NCBI RefSeq assembly: GCF_019966515.1
Contig: NZ_JAIMIB010000018.1
Location: 40,059 to 104,058 of the forward strand
Direction: 5' to 3'
DNA length: 64,000 nucleotides
Source: Roseovarius aestuarii
GTDB lineage: Bacteria > Pseudomonadota > Alphaproteobacteria > Rhodobacterales > Rhodobacteraceae
Positions 23,411-32,754 of this stretch are shown here, one piece after another (the first letter of the stretch is position 1; the number at the start of each line of letters is the position of its first letter). The translations under genes were made by a program, and so were the position numbers. The notes under the pieces were generated by a model that saw only the letters and a program-made list of their open reading frames with translations, was not told the origin of the DNA and searched no databases.

Positions 23411-25687
23411 TCATTGCAGACTTTCGTCGGTATGCAAAAGATGTGCGGAACTGGGCATGCGCCGCGTTTTCCAGTCTATCAGCGGACGCAGGCGGGATAG
23501 ATTAACCGGCTTGGTAAGCACGGAAAAGCTATGTTCGGCCCCGATTTCCTTGATCGCCGCATCCTGATTGGCGGTGATCATGATCGCAGGGATATCGATG
23601 CCGGTTCTTTCACGCAGGGCCAGAATGGAACGCAGGCCGGTATCACCATCATCCAGCTGATAGTCGGCCAGGATGATATCCGGACTCATGCCAATATCAT
23701 CCAGAAGACGCACGGCTTCCTCGGTCGAGCTGGCGCCAAGCACCGACGCCCCCCATTTTTCCAGCCGTTGGGTCATGGCAAAAAGAACGCCAGGGTCGTT
23801 TTCTATCAGCATGACGATTAGATCCATCTCGGAATCCAGCGTCTTGGAACGGTCCACCGGCTCGGCGGGCTTGGCCACGTCCTGCCCCACCATGGGCAGG
23901 GTTATAGAAAAGACCGAGCCCATCCCCGGCTTTGACCGCACCGTCACCGGATGATCCAGAAGCGCACAGGCCCGGCTGACGATGGACAGGCCCAACCCCA
24001 TCCCAAATCCCGCACCGGTACCGTGATCCACTCGGGTGAATTCCTGGAAAATGCGAGCCTGATCTTGTTTAGCAATGCCGATACCGGTGTCCCATACCTC
24101 CAGCACAACCTTGTCGCCGCGGCGGCGACACCCCACCAGAACCCGGCCTTCCCTTGTGTATTGAATCGCGTTGTTGATCAGGTTTTGCACCGAACGGGCC
24201 AGATAGCGCCTGTCGCTGCGCACGTGCAGGCGGGTTGGCACCACGTCCAGACACAGGTCCTTCTGATCGGCCAGCGGTTGGATATCCCCGGCAATTTCCA
24301 ACATCAGCGCACCCAGATCGAAATCCGTCAACGACAGCTTGGTATCCACCGAATCCAACCGGGAAATGTCCAGCAGCGCGTGCAGCAGCGTTTCCATTGA
24401 ATGAAACGAACTGTCGAGGCGGTGCACAGTGTCCTCCAACCCGGTGCCCGGCGCCATATCGGAAAGCGAGGATATCAGCAGCTTGGCCGCATTGATCGGT
24501 TGCAACAGATCGTGGCTCGCGGCGGCAAAGAAGCGGCTTTTGGAGGTCATTGCCGCCTCGACCTCGGCCTTGGCGACGCGCAGGTCCTCTTCCACGCGGG
24601 CTTGTTCAACGTATTGGCTGCGCAACACGTGGTTCACCTTGGTGAGTTCCTGGGTGCGGGCGCGTACCCGGTCTTCCAGCTCCTGTGTGGTCTGGAATTG
24701 CGCCGTGACGTCCATCACATTGACGATGCAGCCGCCATCGGGCAGCGGATGAACATCGATGTCCAATACCATACCATTGTTATGCCGCACCCTGACATGC
24801 AGGGTGTCCGCCCGGCGCAGGTAACGCATCAACCCTTCGAAATTTTCCTGCGGGAAAGCGCGGGGCAAGTGCCTGGCATTCAGATACTCGACGATCTGCG
24901 CATAAGACGTACCCGCGCGGGTCAACTGCATCGGCAGGCTCAGCAGGTCGGCAAACCGTGCATTGGTCAACAGCAATGTCCCATCCGCAGACAGCGTACA
25001 CACCCCCTGCGGCATATTATCGAACGTGGCTTTCAGGAAATGCTCCTGCGCGTCGATCAGCCGGTTTTTCTCGAGCCGGTTTGACCGCACGATGGCGGTG
25101 ATCTCGGTCTGCAGCACCGCGGTGTTGTTATGGCTCGTGCGGCGATAGCTGATCACGAACCAGCGATCATTCTTGAGCGCGAAAACAAAGGGAGGTGCCG
25201 CATCGGCATCATCGCGCAGCGCCACCCCGGCAACGTTCAGCCGGTCCGCCTCCTGGCGTGGAGTAATGTCGCGACTGTTGCCCACCAGCTTGAAATAGTC
25301 GTTCAGGCGCAACCCCGGATCAATCGCGTCGCGTACGTCCGGGATCAGCATCTTAAAAAATTCGTTGAACACCTGCAGCCGCCCGTCGGTGAAAATGGCA
25401 AAGCCACCTTCCATCGATTCCAGCGCATCTGACAGGCTGACCTGCGTGCGTGACCGCGCCTGTTCGGCATTTTCCAGGTCGTCGCTGGCGCGGCCCAGCG
25501 TGCTAAGCGCCGCTTCCAAATCGCGGGTTTTTTCAGATACTTTCGATTGCAGCGTAATCGCCGACTGAAACAGCGAATAGGCCGTGTTGCCCAGTTCGTG
25601 GCTCTGATTGGCCCGTGCCATCAGCGCCTTGATGATCTTGTCCTGCTTGACAATCTGGTCTTCAAGCGGCTGGTCACGGTCGATCAC
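23411..25687 (-). CDS. PAS hybrid sensor histidine kinase with C-terminal receiver
   Basis: 758-aa soluble hybrid kinase. Order: N-terminal coiled coil (about 10-90), PAS-7-like domain (SDALESMEGGFAIF, about 85-200), a second PAS (ATFDNMPQGVCTLSADGTLLLTN, about 215-330), coiled coil, HisKA with H-box AAASHDLLQPINAAK (about 390), HATPase with NLINNAIQYT, DTGIGI and GFGMGLGLSIV, and a receiver at about 625-745 with ILADYQL (phospho-Asp) and LTKPV. No transmembrane segment, so it is cytoplasmic. Layout resembles NahK/ErcS'-type kinases. It overlaps the FIST gene by four bases and follows a LuxR-type regulator, so the three form one pathway. FIST-kinase pairs act in NO or quinoprotein-related control in pseudomonads. 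Confidence 0.9.
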   Translation of the reverse strand: MIDRDQPLEDQIVKQDKIIKALMARANQSHELGNTAYSLFQSAITLQSKVSEKTRDLEAALSTLGRASDDLENAEQARSRTQVSLSDALESMEGGFAIFTDGRLQVFNEFFKMLIPDVRDAIDPGLRLNDYFKLVGNSRDITPRQEADRLNVAGVALRDDADAAPPFVFALKNDRWFVISYRRTSHNNTAVLQTEITAIVRSNRLEKNRLIDAQEHFLKATFDNMPQGVCTLSADGTLLLTNARFADLLSLPMQLTRAGTSYAQIVEYLNARHLPRAFPQENFEGLMRYLRRADTLHVRVRHNNGMVLDIDVHPLPDGGCIVNVMDVTAQFQTTQELEDRVRARTQELTKVNHVLRSQYVEQARVEEDLRVAKAEVEAAMTSKSRFFAAASHDLLQPINAAKLLISSLSDMAPGTGLEDTVHRLDSSFHSMETLLHALLDISRLDSVDTKLSLTDFDLGALMLEIAGDIQPLADQKDLCLDVVPTRLHVRSDRRYLARSVQNLINNAIQYTREGRVLVGCRRRGDKVVLEVWDTGIGIAKQDQARIFQEFTRVDHGTGAGFGMGLGLSIVSRACALLDHPVTVRSKPGMGSVFSITLPMVGQDVAKPAEPVDRSKTLDSEMDLIVMLIENDPGVLFAMTQRLEKWGASVLGASSTEEAVRLLDDIGMSPDIILADYQLDDGDTGLRSILALRERTGIDIPAIMITANQDAAIKEIGAEHSFSVLTKPVNLSRLRPLIDWKTRRMPSSAHLLHTDESLQ

Positions 25688-26853
25688 AGGTCAAACTCCC
25701 GTTCCGGCGGATAAAAGGCGATGCCGACAAAGGTCTGGTTCATGTGAATGCCACCAAACTGTTCGCCATACGTGTTGAACCCCACCACCCGGTTTTGCCG
25801 CAACACGCTGGACGCGGCATCGCGCAGCGATTTCTGTTCGATTTCAAGCCGTCTGAGCACACAGTCGAAACCCAGCACGAAACCCGGCTCTTCGCCATTG
25901 CGGTGGCAGGCCCTCAGCTCGCCTTGCATGGTCTCGATGATTTCCTTGCCACGCCCAAGTGCCAGGATCAGCCCGTTTTCAATGGCCGACAGGAACGTCA
26001 TAGAGCCATCCTCCAGCACCTCCTGAATGGCGCGCACATGATAGCTTTGCATCGCGCGCACCAGCACGGGATTTTCCGCAAACACGGTGGGTGACAACTC
26101 GTCGATACTGTAACCGGTCAGGCGGGCATATTCTTCAGCCGCCGGAGAGCCGTTGATCTCGTGCACGATCCGGTCTTCAGGATTAGCACTGGTCACCACA
26201 AGCTGCGTATCGGTGGCGGTGAAATGATCGAAGCGCACGGTTTCCAGTTGCAGATTGGTCTCGACCAGCAACAGCAGGGCGGCATTTTCGTGGAACGCGC
26301 CATCATGCAGAATATAGGTCACATCATAGGACAGCCCGCGTCCGGCCGAACCGCCAAAGACTGGAATATCCCCCAGACCGGCATCCAGAGCGGCGACCAG
26401 CACGTCTTCCTGCTTGGACAATCCGTCGGCAAAGGTCAGGGCAAAATGCCGCCAGTTCGCAGTCGAGCGAAACCGTGTGGCCAGCGTTTTGGCCTGAAGC
26501 GCGGTTTCCTGGATCGACACCGGCTTGAGCGGGCAGATCAGCGTGGATGTGCAGCGGAAATGCGTCCGGGGAAATCCGATCAGCAGCAACGCCTCGTCTT
26601 CGTAACCTTGCGGCGTGATCTGCCCTCCGCTGGTGCATCCAAAAACCGGCGTACCCGGCAGCTTTTCGTTCAGCGCCTCAGCGACCGCCGTGTGATCCAG
26701 CGATTCCGGCAGGAAGGCCAACACGAAACAATGCCCCCATGTGCCAAGCTGCTGCACGGCCTCGTCCACCGCACCGATAGCGCCGTCATTTCTTGAAACA
26801 CCGACCGAGATGATCCGGACCGATCCATCCATCTCTTCAGGATGGCGGTTCAT
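25684..26853 (-). CDS. FIST-domain sensory protein (FIST_N plus FIST_C)
   Basis: 389-aa cytoplasmic protein with FIST N-terminal (AVAEALNEKLPGTPVFGCTSGGQITPQGYEDEALLLIGF, quoted regions near 55-100) and FIST_C (DSSVL-like end with VVGFNTYGEQFGGIHMNQTF near 360-380). FIST domains bind small ligands; NosP-type members bind haem and sense NO and modulate a partner histidine kinase. The start lies 4 bases after the response regulator stop, and the stop overlaps the kinase start (ATGA), consistent with a physical sensor-kinase pair. Ligand unknown. Confidence 0.9.
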   Translation of the reverse strand: MNRHPEEMDGSVRIISVGVSRNDGAIGAVDEAVQQLGTWGHCFVLAFLPESLDHTAVAEALNEKLPGTPVFGCTSGGQITPQGYEDEALLLIGFPRTHFRCTSTLICPLKPVSIQETALQAKTLATRFRSTANWRHFALTFADGLSKQEDVLVAALDAGLGDIPVFGGSAGRGLSYDVTYILHDGAFHENAALLLLVETNLQLETVRFDHFTATDTQLVVTSANPEDRIVHEINGSPAAEEYARLTGYSIDELSPTVFAENPVLVRAMQSYHVRAIQEVLEDGSMTFLSAIENGLILALGRGKEIIETMQGELRACHRNGEEPGFVLGFDCVLRRLEIEQKSLRDAASSVLRQNRVVGFNTYGEQFGGIHMNQTFVGIAFYPPEREFDL

Positions 26854-26857
26854 CGCG

Positions 26858-27583
26858 TCAACTCAGCATCGCGCGGGTATTACTGTCCGACAGCGTATCG
26901 TGACGATCCAGATCCACGCTGTTTACCAGCACCGCCGCTTGCGTGCGGTTGCACACGCCCAGGCGACGTAACAGCGCCGTAATATGCGCCTTCACCGTGG
27001 CCTCTGCCAGCGACATTTCATAGGCAATCTGCTTGTTAGGCTTGCCAGCGCAGATCAGATTCATGATCCGGGTCTGCTGTGGCGTCAGATCGGCAATACG
27101 CTGCGAAATCTCGTGCAGGCCCGGTGCGTTTACCTCGCGCGGACGGGTAACCGGCGAAAATCCCGGCGGCGTGTATTTCGAGCCGAACTTCACCCGTTCC
27201 AGCGCCTCGGCGATCACGGTTCGCGGGGCGTCCTTGGGGATAAATCCGGCCGCCCCTGCGTCCATCAACGCCTGAATGGTCTGGTCACAGGAATCCGCCG
27301 AAATCACCAGAATCGGTACATCCGGCAACTTCTCGCGCAGCTTGATGAACCCGCTCAACCCGGTCACATCCGGCAGCCGCAAATCCAGCATCACCAGATC
27401 CGGCACCAGCCCATCGACCAGCGCATCAAGCGCTTCGGTAAGGGAATTAACCGTCCTAACTTCCTGAATCTCGAATGCCGTCGAAAGCGACCCGGCCATC
27501 GCATCGCAATATAACGGATGGTCATCAATCACCAAAGTGAGTTTGATAGACACAGCTTTTTCGTTTCGCTCAGTTTGACCCAT
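26858..27583 (-). CDS. NarL/LuxR-family response regulator
   Basis: 241-aa response regulator: receiver at about 14-130 with phospho-Asp in LVMLDLRLPDVTG, and GerE/LuxR HTH at about 165-230 (ISQRIADLTPQQTRIMNLICAGKPNKQIAYEMSLAEATVKAHITALLRRLG). GGGAGGAGTTCGC precedes the ATG. It leads the operon with the FIST protein and the hybrid kinase. Regulators of this class (AgmR/ExaE/ErbR, MxcE-like settings) control PQQ alcohol dehydrogenase genes in other bacteria, so xoxF or pqq control is the most likely job. Confidence 0.9.
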   Translation of the reverse strand: MGQTERNEKAVSIKLTLVIDDHPLYCDAMAGSLSTAFEIQEVRTVNSLTEALDALVDGLVPDLVMLDLRLPDVTGLSGFIKLREKLPDVPILVISADSCDQTIQALMDAGAAGFIPKDAPRTVIAEALERVKFGSKYTPPGFSPVTRPREVNAPGLHEISQRIADLTPQQTRIMNLICAGKPNKQIAYEMSLAEATVKAHITALLRRLGVCNRTQAAVLVNSVDLDRHDTLSDSNTRAMLS

Positions 27584-27681
27584 GCGAACTCCTCCCGGTC
27601 AATAGGTTAGCGCAACTGGCCCGTGAAGCAAGGGTCGTGTGTTGACGTATGTTGGTGCGGCAAATTCATGCTTTTCGTTTG

Positions 27682-28929
27682 TTATTCGACGGTTGAAGGA
27701 TTCAGGGGCGTTTTGCGCAGATCGAAATCACGGCGTGGCACCCGCAGGGAGGTCCCGTAGGCGCAGGCAAAACCAGGCGCATCCCATTGCTGTGGCGTGG
27801 GGCCGAAAAGCGCACTGTCCAGTTCGCGCAGCAGCGCCGCCCTCTCTGCCTCGGGTTCATAGAGCGCGTCCAGCGCATGGGCCGCACGCCGCAGCATACG
27901 TCGATCGTTCCGTTGCGCTGCGCGCCGTAACTGCCGCCAAACCCGCCAACGTATCAGCCAGTTTTGCGCCGGCACAAAAGTAACGCTGCGCCGCCGCAGG
28001 ATCAGCGCCAGCCCAATACCAAACGCCAACACGGCGGCACCTACCACCCTGCCCGGCCACAGCCGCGCCTGCCGCTCCGGAGGGGTGACAGGCCGGGTGT
28101 CCGCGACGATCGCATCGCCAAAGGCAATGCGCTGCACTGACATTTCCACCTCGCGATCAACCCGCGCTACCGTATCGAAATAGCTGAAAGTGATCGGTTC
28201 CAGAATGGCCGAACGCCCGTTGGTCGGCGTTATTGTCCAGCGCCAGAAGGCGATCGCGCGGGGCCCGTCCGGAGTCAGCTCCACCAGCCGTTTTTCCGGA
28301 TGCGCAAAGATCAGCGCCGAGGGCGAGCGCAGCTCAGGCATGGGCGGCATCATGTCAGGGCTTGCCCCGAGCGCGGACAGCCTGACAACACGCAACACCC
28401 CCTCCCCTTCCTTCAGCTGATCCGGCGCATTTGACCAATCATCCGTCACCTTCAGCCCGCGCACCGGGAACCACCAGTCATCACGTTTCGGCTCCGCCTG
28501 CACCTCGATGCTCAGCGGGTCGGAACTGATCGTATGCTCAAACCATTTGTTGTCTTCATCCAGCAGGGTAAGCGTATGCTGAAACCGGCCCACTTCCAGC
28601 GTGCCGAACTCATCGGGAAAGATCGCCATACGGCGGCGCATGTTTTTGACCGGCAGTCCGTCGATCAGGCTTTCGTACCAGAAATCCTCGCCCAGCTGCA
28701 TCCAGCTGAACCCCTCAAAATCCGGCTGAATCAGCTGCTCGCGGGTAATATGGCGCTTATAGATACCGTGGATGGTCAGCAGGATCATCTCTTGCCGGTA
28801 GGGTGTAGTCGGCAGTGCCTCGACCTGCAATTCCAGCCTCAGGTCATCCGGGTTCACACTGCGCGTCTGCGCCGCGGCGATGGTCGCGCTCATCAGCGCC
28901 AGTATGAAAGCGAGCCAGATCCTCACCAC
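27682..28929 (-). CDS. BatD-like / MxaA-like membrane protein of maturation cluster
   Basis: 415-aa protein with signal peptide (to about 20, TIAAAQ), a long periplasmic part of Ig-like beta domains (LTIHGIYKRHITREQLIQPDFEGFSW, GPRAIAFWRWTITPTNGRSAIL) and one transmembrane segment near 293-312 followed by a basic cytoplasmic tail. This is the BatD/oxygen-tolerance layout. In mxa clusters the matching protein is usually called MxaA or lies next to MxaKL. It overlaps the TPR gene by 7 bases and ends the seven-gene operon. Role inferred: with the MoxR ATPase and VWA proteins, insertion of metal into or maturation of the methanol dehydrogenase. Confidence 0.75.
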   Translation of the reverse strand: MVRIWLAFILALMSATIAAAQTRSVNPDDLRLELQVEALPTTPYRQEMILLTIHGIYKRHITREQLIQPDFEGFSWMQLGEDFWYESLIDGLPVKNMRRRMAIFPDEFGTLEVGRFQHTLTLLDEDNKWFEHTISSDPLSIEVQAEPKRDDWWFPVRGLKVTDDWSNAPDQLKEGEGVLRVVRLSALGASPDMMPPMPELRSPSALIFAHPEKRLVELTPDGPRAIAFWRWTITPTNGRSAILEPITFSYFDTVARVDREVEMSVQRIAFGDAIVADTRPVTPPERQARLWPGRVVGAAVLAFGIGLALILRRRSVTFVPAQNWLIRWRVWRQLRRAAQRNDRRMLRRAAHALDALYEPEAERAALLRELDSALFGPTPQQWDAPGFACAYGTSLRVPRRDFDLRKTPLNPSTVE

Positions 28930-29609
28930 TCCGTCTCCTGCGGAATCTGCCCGGTGCCCGCCTTGCGCCGCGCTTTATGTTCGTGGGCGATACGCGCGGC
29001 CAGAAACGCGCCCGGCACATCCTCCAGCGTTTTCAACCAGCGGTCATTTGCAACGATGAACACGTCGTCAAATACCCGGCGCACGCCCAGCTGTTCATCC
29101 GATTGCAACGACGGCAGAGCCAGCGTCGCGCCTGTGTTTGTCACCTCGTCTCCGGTACCGGCAGCGCGGGCGTCACCGCGCGCGACCGGCGCACGTACCG
29201 TTTCGCCCTCGCGTTTCTCCGACAGAAACACCGTGTCCGCCTCCAGCGCCGTGCCCGCGTAGAACGCGCGCAGCAGGTCGAAATTCGCCCGCGCCTGCGG
29301 GTCTTCGCGGATCGCCAGTGCCAGATCATACGCCTCGAGCGCGGCGGCGTATTGCCCGGCCTGAGCGAGGGCGTTCCCCCGGTTGTAGAGCGCTGCAGGT
29401 CCTGCCGAATCAAAGGCTTCTGCTGCAGCCGTATAATTCCCGGCCCGGTAGAGGGCCACACCCTGCCAATCCGGCGTCTGCAACAAGGCTGCTGCGGTTT
29501 GCGGCATCCCCAGCGACAGCACCACCCGGCCAAACGGGTCAGTCCCGCCGATGAGTAGCGCCAGCACAAAGGCGAAAGTGGCCGCTATGCCCGTCACCAG
29601 ACGCATCAC
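28923..29609 (-). CDS. TPR-containing membrane protein, MxaK/BatE-like
   Basis: 228-aa protein with an N-terminal hydrophobic anchor (about 7-22) and TPR-like repeats (GVALYRAGNYTAAAEAFDSAGPAALYNRGNALAQAGQYAAALEAYDLAL regions, 45-110). The C-terminal part is polar. It is coupled to the VWA gene (ATGA at 29606-29609) and overlaps the BatD-like gene. In methanol dehydrogenase clusters MxaK takes this position. Likely periplasm-facing scaffold for the MoxR/VWA complex; inferred from context. Confidence 0.8.
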   Translation of the reverse strand: MMRLVTGIAATFAFVLALLIGGTDPFGRVVLSLGMPQTAAALLQTPDWQGVALYRAGNYTAAAEAFDSAGPAALYNRGNALAQAGQYAAALEAYDLALAIREDPQARANFDLLRAFYAGTALEADTVFLSEKREGETVRAPVARGDARAAGTGDEVTNTGATLALPSLQSDEQLGVRRVFDDVFIVANDRWLKTLEDVPGAFLAARIAHEHKARRKAGTGQIPQETEW

Positions 29610-30529
29610 GCCTTCTCCCGCCGGAACATGAACAGAAGCGGCATCATCGCAAGGACCAGCAGATAACGCCCGATATCCTCCAAGAGCAAAAGCCGCAGGT
29701 CCTGCCGTTCCAGCCGCGCAGCCCCTGCCCCGCCAAGCGCCTGCATGAAAGCGCGCAGATCGTCACTGGCAAAAACGTCCGCCCCGCCCGCCAGCTTGGC
29801 AAAGGCCTCTGGCGGCAGCGCAGCGCTGTCGCCCACGCTGGTCTGAACCGCGACCACCGAAAGCCGCGCGCCAAGCGCGCTGATCCGGTCAGCGGCCTTT
29901 GTCACATCAGGGCCGAACCCCCCGCCATCGGTCAGCCAGATCACATCCCCCGCCAATATCTGCGCCTGCTCCAGCAGATCGGCCGCGTCGCTCAGCGCCA
30001 GCGCAGGCCGGTTGCCCCGATCCGGTACGGTCTTGTCATCCAACAGCGCGATGGTTTGCCCAAGCTGCTCGTGATCGGTGGTCAGCGGTGACGCGACATA
30101 GCTGTCCCCGGCATACACCACCAACGCCGCCGGTTTACTGCCCAACACGCTCAGCCCCCCCCGCGCCATGGTAATCACCGCCGGCCAGACCGGATCACGC
30201 GTCATCGAGCCCGAGACATCCATGACAAACACCACCCCGTCGAGATTACGGAAGGTCTGCGCGCTTTTCGTCTGAACCGCAGGACCGGTCAGCGCCAGCA
30301 CCACACCGCCCGCGACAAGGAATGGCAAGGCGCTGACAAGGGACCGCCGGCCTTTCTCCATCCGACCCATCCGGGCCAGCGCCTGCAGCAACTCGGGTTG
30401 AATATGTGCCTGCCAGTCACCGGGCCGCCCCGCCCGGCGCATCCACAGCACCGCCAGGGTAGCAATCACCGGCAGGGCTAAAAACCACTGGGGCCGCAGA
30501 AAGATAATCTCCCATCCCGCCATCATCAT
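29606..30529 (-). CDS. VWA-domain membrane protein, MxaL/BatB-like
   Basis: 307-aa protein with an N-terminal hydrophobic segment (about 15-28), another near 62-80, a von Willebrand A domain with MIDAS motif DVSGSMTRD (near 100) and a closing helix near 285-300. The start at 30529 overlaps the preceding stop (TGATG); in-frame ATGs follow at 30526 and 30523. The MIDAS Asp-x-Ser-x-Ser binds a divalent ion. In mxa clusters MxaC and MxaL are such paired VWA proteins working with the MoxR ATPase in metal insertion. Coupled to both neighbours. Confidence 0.84.
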   Translation of the reverse strand: MMMAGWEIIFLRPQWFLALPVIATLAVLWMRRAGRPGDWQAHIQPELLQALARMGRMEKGRRSLVSALPFLVAGGVVLALTGPAVQTKSAQTFRNLDGVVFVMDVSGSMTRDPVWPAVITMARGGLSVLGSKPAALVVYAGDSYVASPLTTDHEQLGQTIALLDDKTVPDRGNRPALALSDAADLLEQAQILAGDVIWLTDGGGFGPDVTKAADRISALGARLSVVAVQTSVGDSAALPPEAFAKLAGGADVFASDDLRAFMQALGGAGAARLERQDLRLLLLEDIGRYLLVLAMMPLLFMFRREKA

Positions 30530-31482
30530 CACGCCTGCCTCGTCAGACCGGCCCCAAGGGCGAAAAGACCGGCCAGCAGCGCGGGCCAGATCCACAGCTG
30601 CCGGTATGTTTCGGCCGCAAGCCCCGACCGTGCAGTGGGTTCCAGTGCATCAAGACTGCGCGCAGCCTCACGCAACTCCTGAGCGGTACGTACGTGGAAC
30701 ATCTCTCCACCGCTGGCCTTTGCCACGCCGCGCAGGGTTTTCACATCCACAACGCCGCGATCATCCGGCGCTTCCTCACGCGATACCGGCCCCAAGGCGA
30801 GCGTGTGCACCCGCACGCCCATCCGGGCCGCCAGTCCGGCCACATCCAGCGGAGTTGCTTCCCCGGCATTGTTTGCCCCGTCCGACAGCAGGATAATCAC
30901 CTTGGTTTCGGCGTCCGAAACCTCCAGCCGCTTCAAGGCGATCCCCATCGCATCCGAGATATTCGTGGCTCGTCCCGAAATGCCGATCACCATGCTCTCA
31001 ATGCTGCGGGCAACGGCCTCGATATCGAATGTCGGCGCGGCGGCGACATAGGCCTCGGAGCCGAATACCACCAGCCCGACCCGATCACCCGCGCGCGCGC
31101 GGGCAAACTCGGCGCCGACGGCCTTGACCACTTCCAGCCGCGTGGCCTGTGCACCGTCGAGTTCAAAGTCATCGCGGATCATCGACCCGGACAGATCCAA
31201 TGCCAGGATCAGGTCGCGCCCGGTCATCGGCAACGCCTGTTGCGGAGCCAGCACCCGTGGACCGGCCAGCGCGATCACCAGCAATGCCCAGATCAGCGTT
31301 GGCACGGCCAGCCGGGCGCGTGCGCCCATCGACCCTTTCGGGCTGCCCGCCAGGATATGTCGCCCGACGCCCTCGGGCACAATCAGCGCCGCCCCGGCAA
31401 AACTCTGCGGCGGCGCCAGCAGATACACCACCGGCGGAACCAGCAAAAGCAGCAGCAGAACGGGGCTGGCAAAGTCAGGCAT
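30529..31482 (-). CDS. VWA-domain membrane protein, MxaC/BatA-like
   Basis: 317-aa protein. The start at 31482 overlaps the end of the upstream DUF4381-like gene by 8 bases; the much longer frame to 31686 lies over that gene and is rejected. Layout: hydrophobic helix near 5-20, helix near 55-75, VWA domain with MIDAS LDLSGSMIRD (near 90) and a conserved Thr/Asp set (GRATNISDAMGIAL), C-terminal helix near 300-312. It matches BatA and MxaC. Works with the second VWA protein and MoxR, by analogy. Confidence 0.85.
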   Translation of the reverse strand: MPDFASPVLLLLLLVPPVVYLLAPPQSFAGAALIVPEGVGRHILAGSPKGSMGARARLAVPTLIWALLVIALAGPRVLAPQQALPMTGRDLILALDLSGSMIRDDFELDGAQATRLEVVKAVGAEFARARAGDRVGLVVFGSEAYVAAAPTFDIEAVARSIESMVIGISGRATNISDAMGIALKRLEVSDAETKVIILLSDGANNAGEATPLDVAGLAARMGVRVHTLALGPVSREEAPDDRGVVDVKTLRGVAKASGGEMFHVRTAQELREAARSLDALEPTARSGLAAETYRQLWIWPALLAGLFALGAGLTRQA

Positions 31483-31849
31483 GTGTCCCCTGCCCGTCTC
31501 GCAATTGCGCTTCGATTTCTTCGGGTCTGGGGAACTCACCTGCGCCATAGAGAGACGCGACCGCTGGCAGCGCGATACCTTCGTCGCGGGCCAGATGCAG
31601 CAAGGCAACGCTGCGCTCAGCCGCGGGCAACTCCCGCAGCGCATCGATCCGGACCGCCAGCGACGGCGTGGTCGCCTGCACGCCACGGCGCGACGCCGTC
31701 ACCAGAAGCGCGACGAGCCAGGCCAGGGCCAGACCGGCCCCGGCAGCCACCAGCATTTCCGCCACCTGACCGCCGGCAGCCTCGGCGGGCAGTCGAATGT
31801 CATTCAGCGCGCCCAGCATGGTCTCCGTATCCATCTGCCGCTCTGCCAT
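31475..31849 (-). CDS. Small membrane protein of maturation cluster (DUF4381-like)
   Basis: 124-aa protein with one transmembrane helix (about 27-49, EMLVAAGAGLALAWLVALLV) and a cytoplasmic tail containing LRELPAAERSVALLHLARDEGIALPAVASLYG. The start at 31849 is 2 bases after the DUF58 stop. Single-helix DUF4381-type proteins are standard members of MoxR/Bat operons, between DUF58 and VWA genes, as here. Function presumed structural within the complex. Confidence 0.75.
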   Translation of the reverse strand: MAERQMDTETMLGALNDIRLPAEAAGGQVAEMLVAAGAGLALAWLVALLVTASRRGVQATTPSLAVRIDALRELPAAERSVALLHLARDEGIALPAVASLYGAGEFPRPEEIEAQLRDGQGTHA

Positions 31850-31851
31850 GG

Positions 31852-32754
31852 TCAGCGCTCCGCCACCGCACGGATCATCGCATCGCGTGTCGGCTCTCCG
31901 GCGTCGACGCGCCAAATGTCGTAATCCGGCAGCCTGTCCTCGGCCTGTCCCGGACGGGCAAACTGCGCATCGCGCCGCGTACCGTCGCTGCCATAGATCG
32001 GATAATGCCCGGCTGGCAGATCATTCAGCGCGCGGTCCTCGATCCGCAGAATCTGCGGCCTGCGGTGTTGCGCCAGCCGACCCATCACCGCATCAAACCC
32101 GGGGCCAAGACTGTCCATCGCGCTGGCAAGAACCACGCTTGCTGCGCGCGGCACGATACGGTGCAGCCCCGACAGCGCGCGATCCAGCGGCGGGTCGCGG
32201 AAAAGCCGCGCCTCGCCCCCCTGCCCCGCCGCACGCATAGCCGCGTCAAGAGCAGTTTCATGTGCGTCGACCAGGCCGCCGATCACCGCCAGCATACCCC
32301 GCAACTTGCCCTGCGTGCGGACGATCACGGGGGCTGTTTCGGTCAGGGCCAGAAGGCCGACGCGCCCGCCTTCCTCTACGGCCTGCCAGCCGATCCATGC
32401 CAGCGCCTCGGCCGCCGCGACCGAGCGGAACGCCCGACGCATCCCCCACAGCATCGAGGGTCGGAAATCCGCCACCAGAAAGGTCACCTTGTCGCGTTCA
32501 TCATGGAAGGTGCGAATGTGCAATTCCCCCGTGCGCGCGGTGGCGCCACGGTCCAGATGACGCATGTCATCGCCATGAATATACATCCGGCTGTCGGCCA
32601 CCACCTGGCCATGACCGCGCTTGGAAATGGCGAAGCCGCCGGGCAAGCCGCTCAGCGGCGGTTTCTTTTCTGTCCGCGCGCGCAGCACGGCGCTGCGTTG
32701 CGCGATCAGCGCTTCGGCGGTGACGCGGGTGCCGTCGCCGGGGGCGGCCATCAC
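31852..32754 (-). CDS. DUF58 protein, MxaS-like
   Basis: 300-aa cytoplasmic or peripheral protein of the DUF58 family with the typical core SKRGHGQVVADSRMYIHGDDMRHLDRGATARTG region (near 60-95), where the DxR-hydrophobic-D-W/R pattern starts a VWA-like fold, then TFLVADFRPSMLWG (near 110). It overlaps moxR by four bases (ATGA at 32751-32754). MxaS occupies the same position after MxaR in methanol dehydrogenase clusters. It probably links the ATPase to the membrane VWA proteins. Confidence 0.82.
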   Translation of the reverse strand: MMAAPGDGTRVTAEALIAQRSAVLRARTEKKPPLSGLPGGFAISKRGHGQVVADSRMYIHGDDMRHLDRGATARTGELHIRTFHDERDKVTFLVADFRPSMLWGMRRAFRSVAAAEALAWIGWQAVEEGGRVGLLALTETAPVIVRTQGKLRGMLAVIGGLVDAHETALDAAMRAAGQGGEARLFRDPPLDRALSGLHRIVPRAASVVLASAMDSLGPGFDAVMGRLAQHRRPQILRIEDRALNDLPAGHYPIYGSDGTRRDAQFARPGQAEDRLPDYDIWRVDAGEPTRDAMIRAVAER

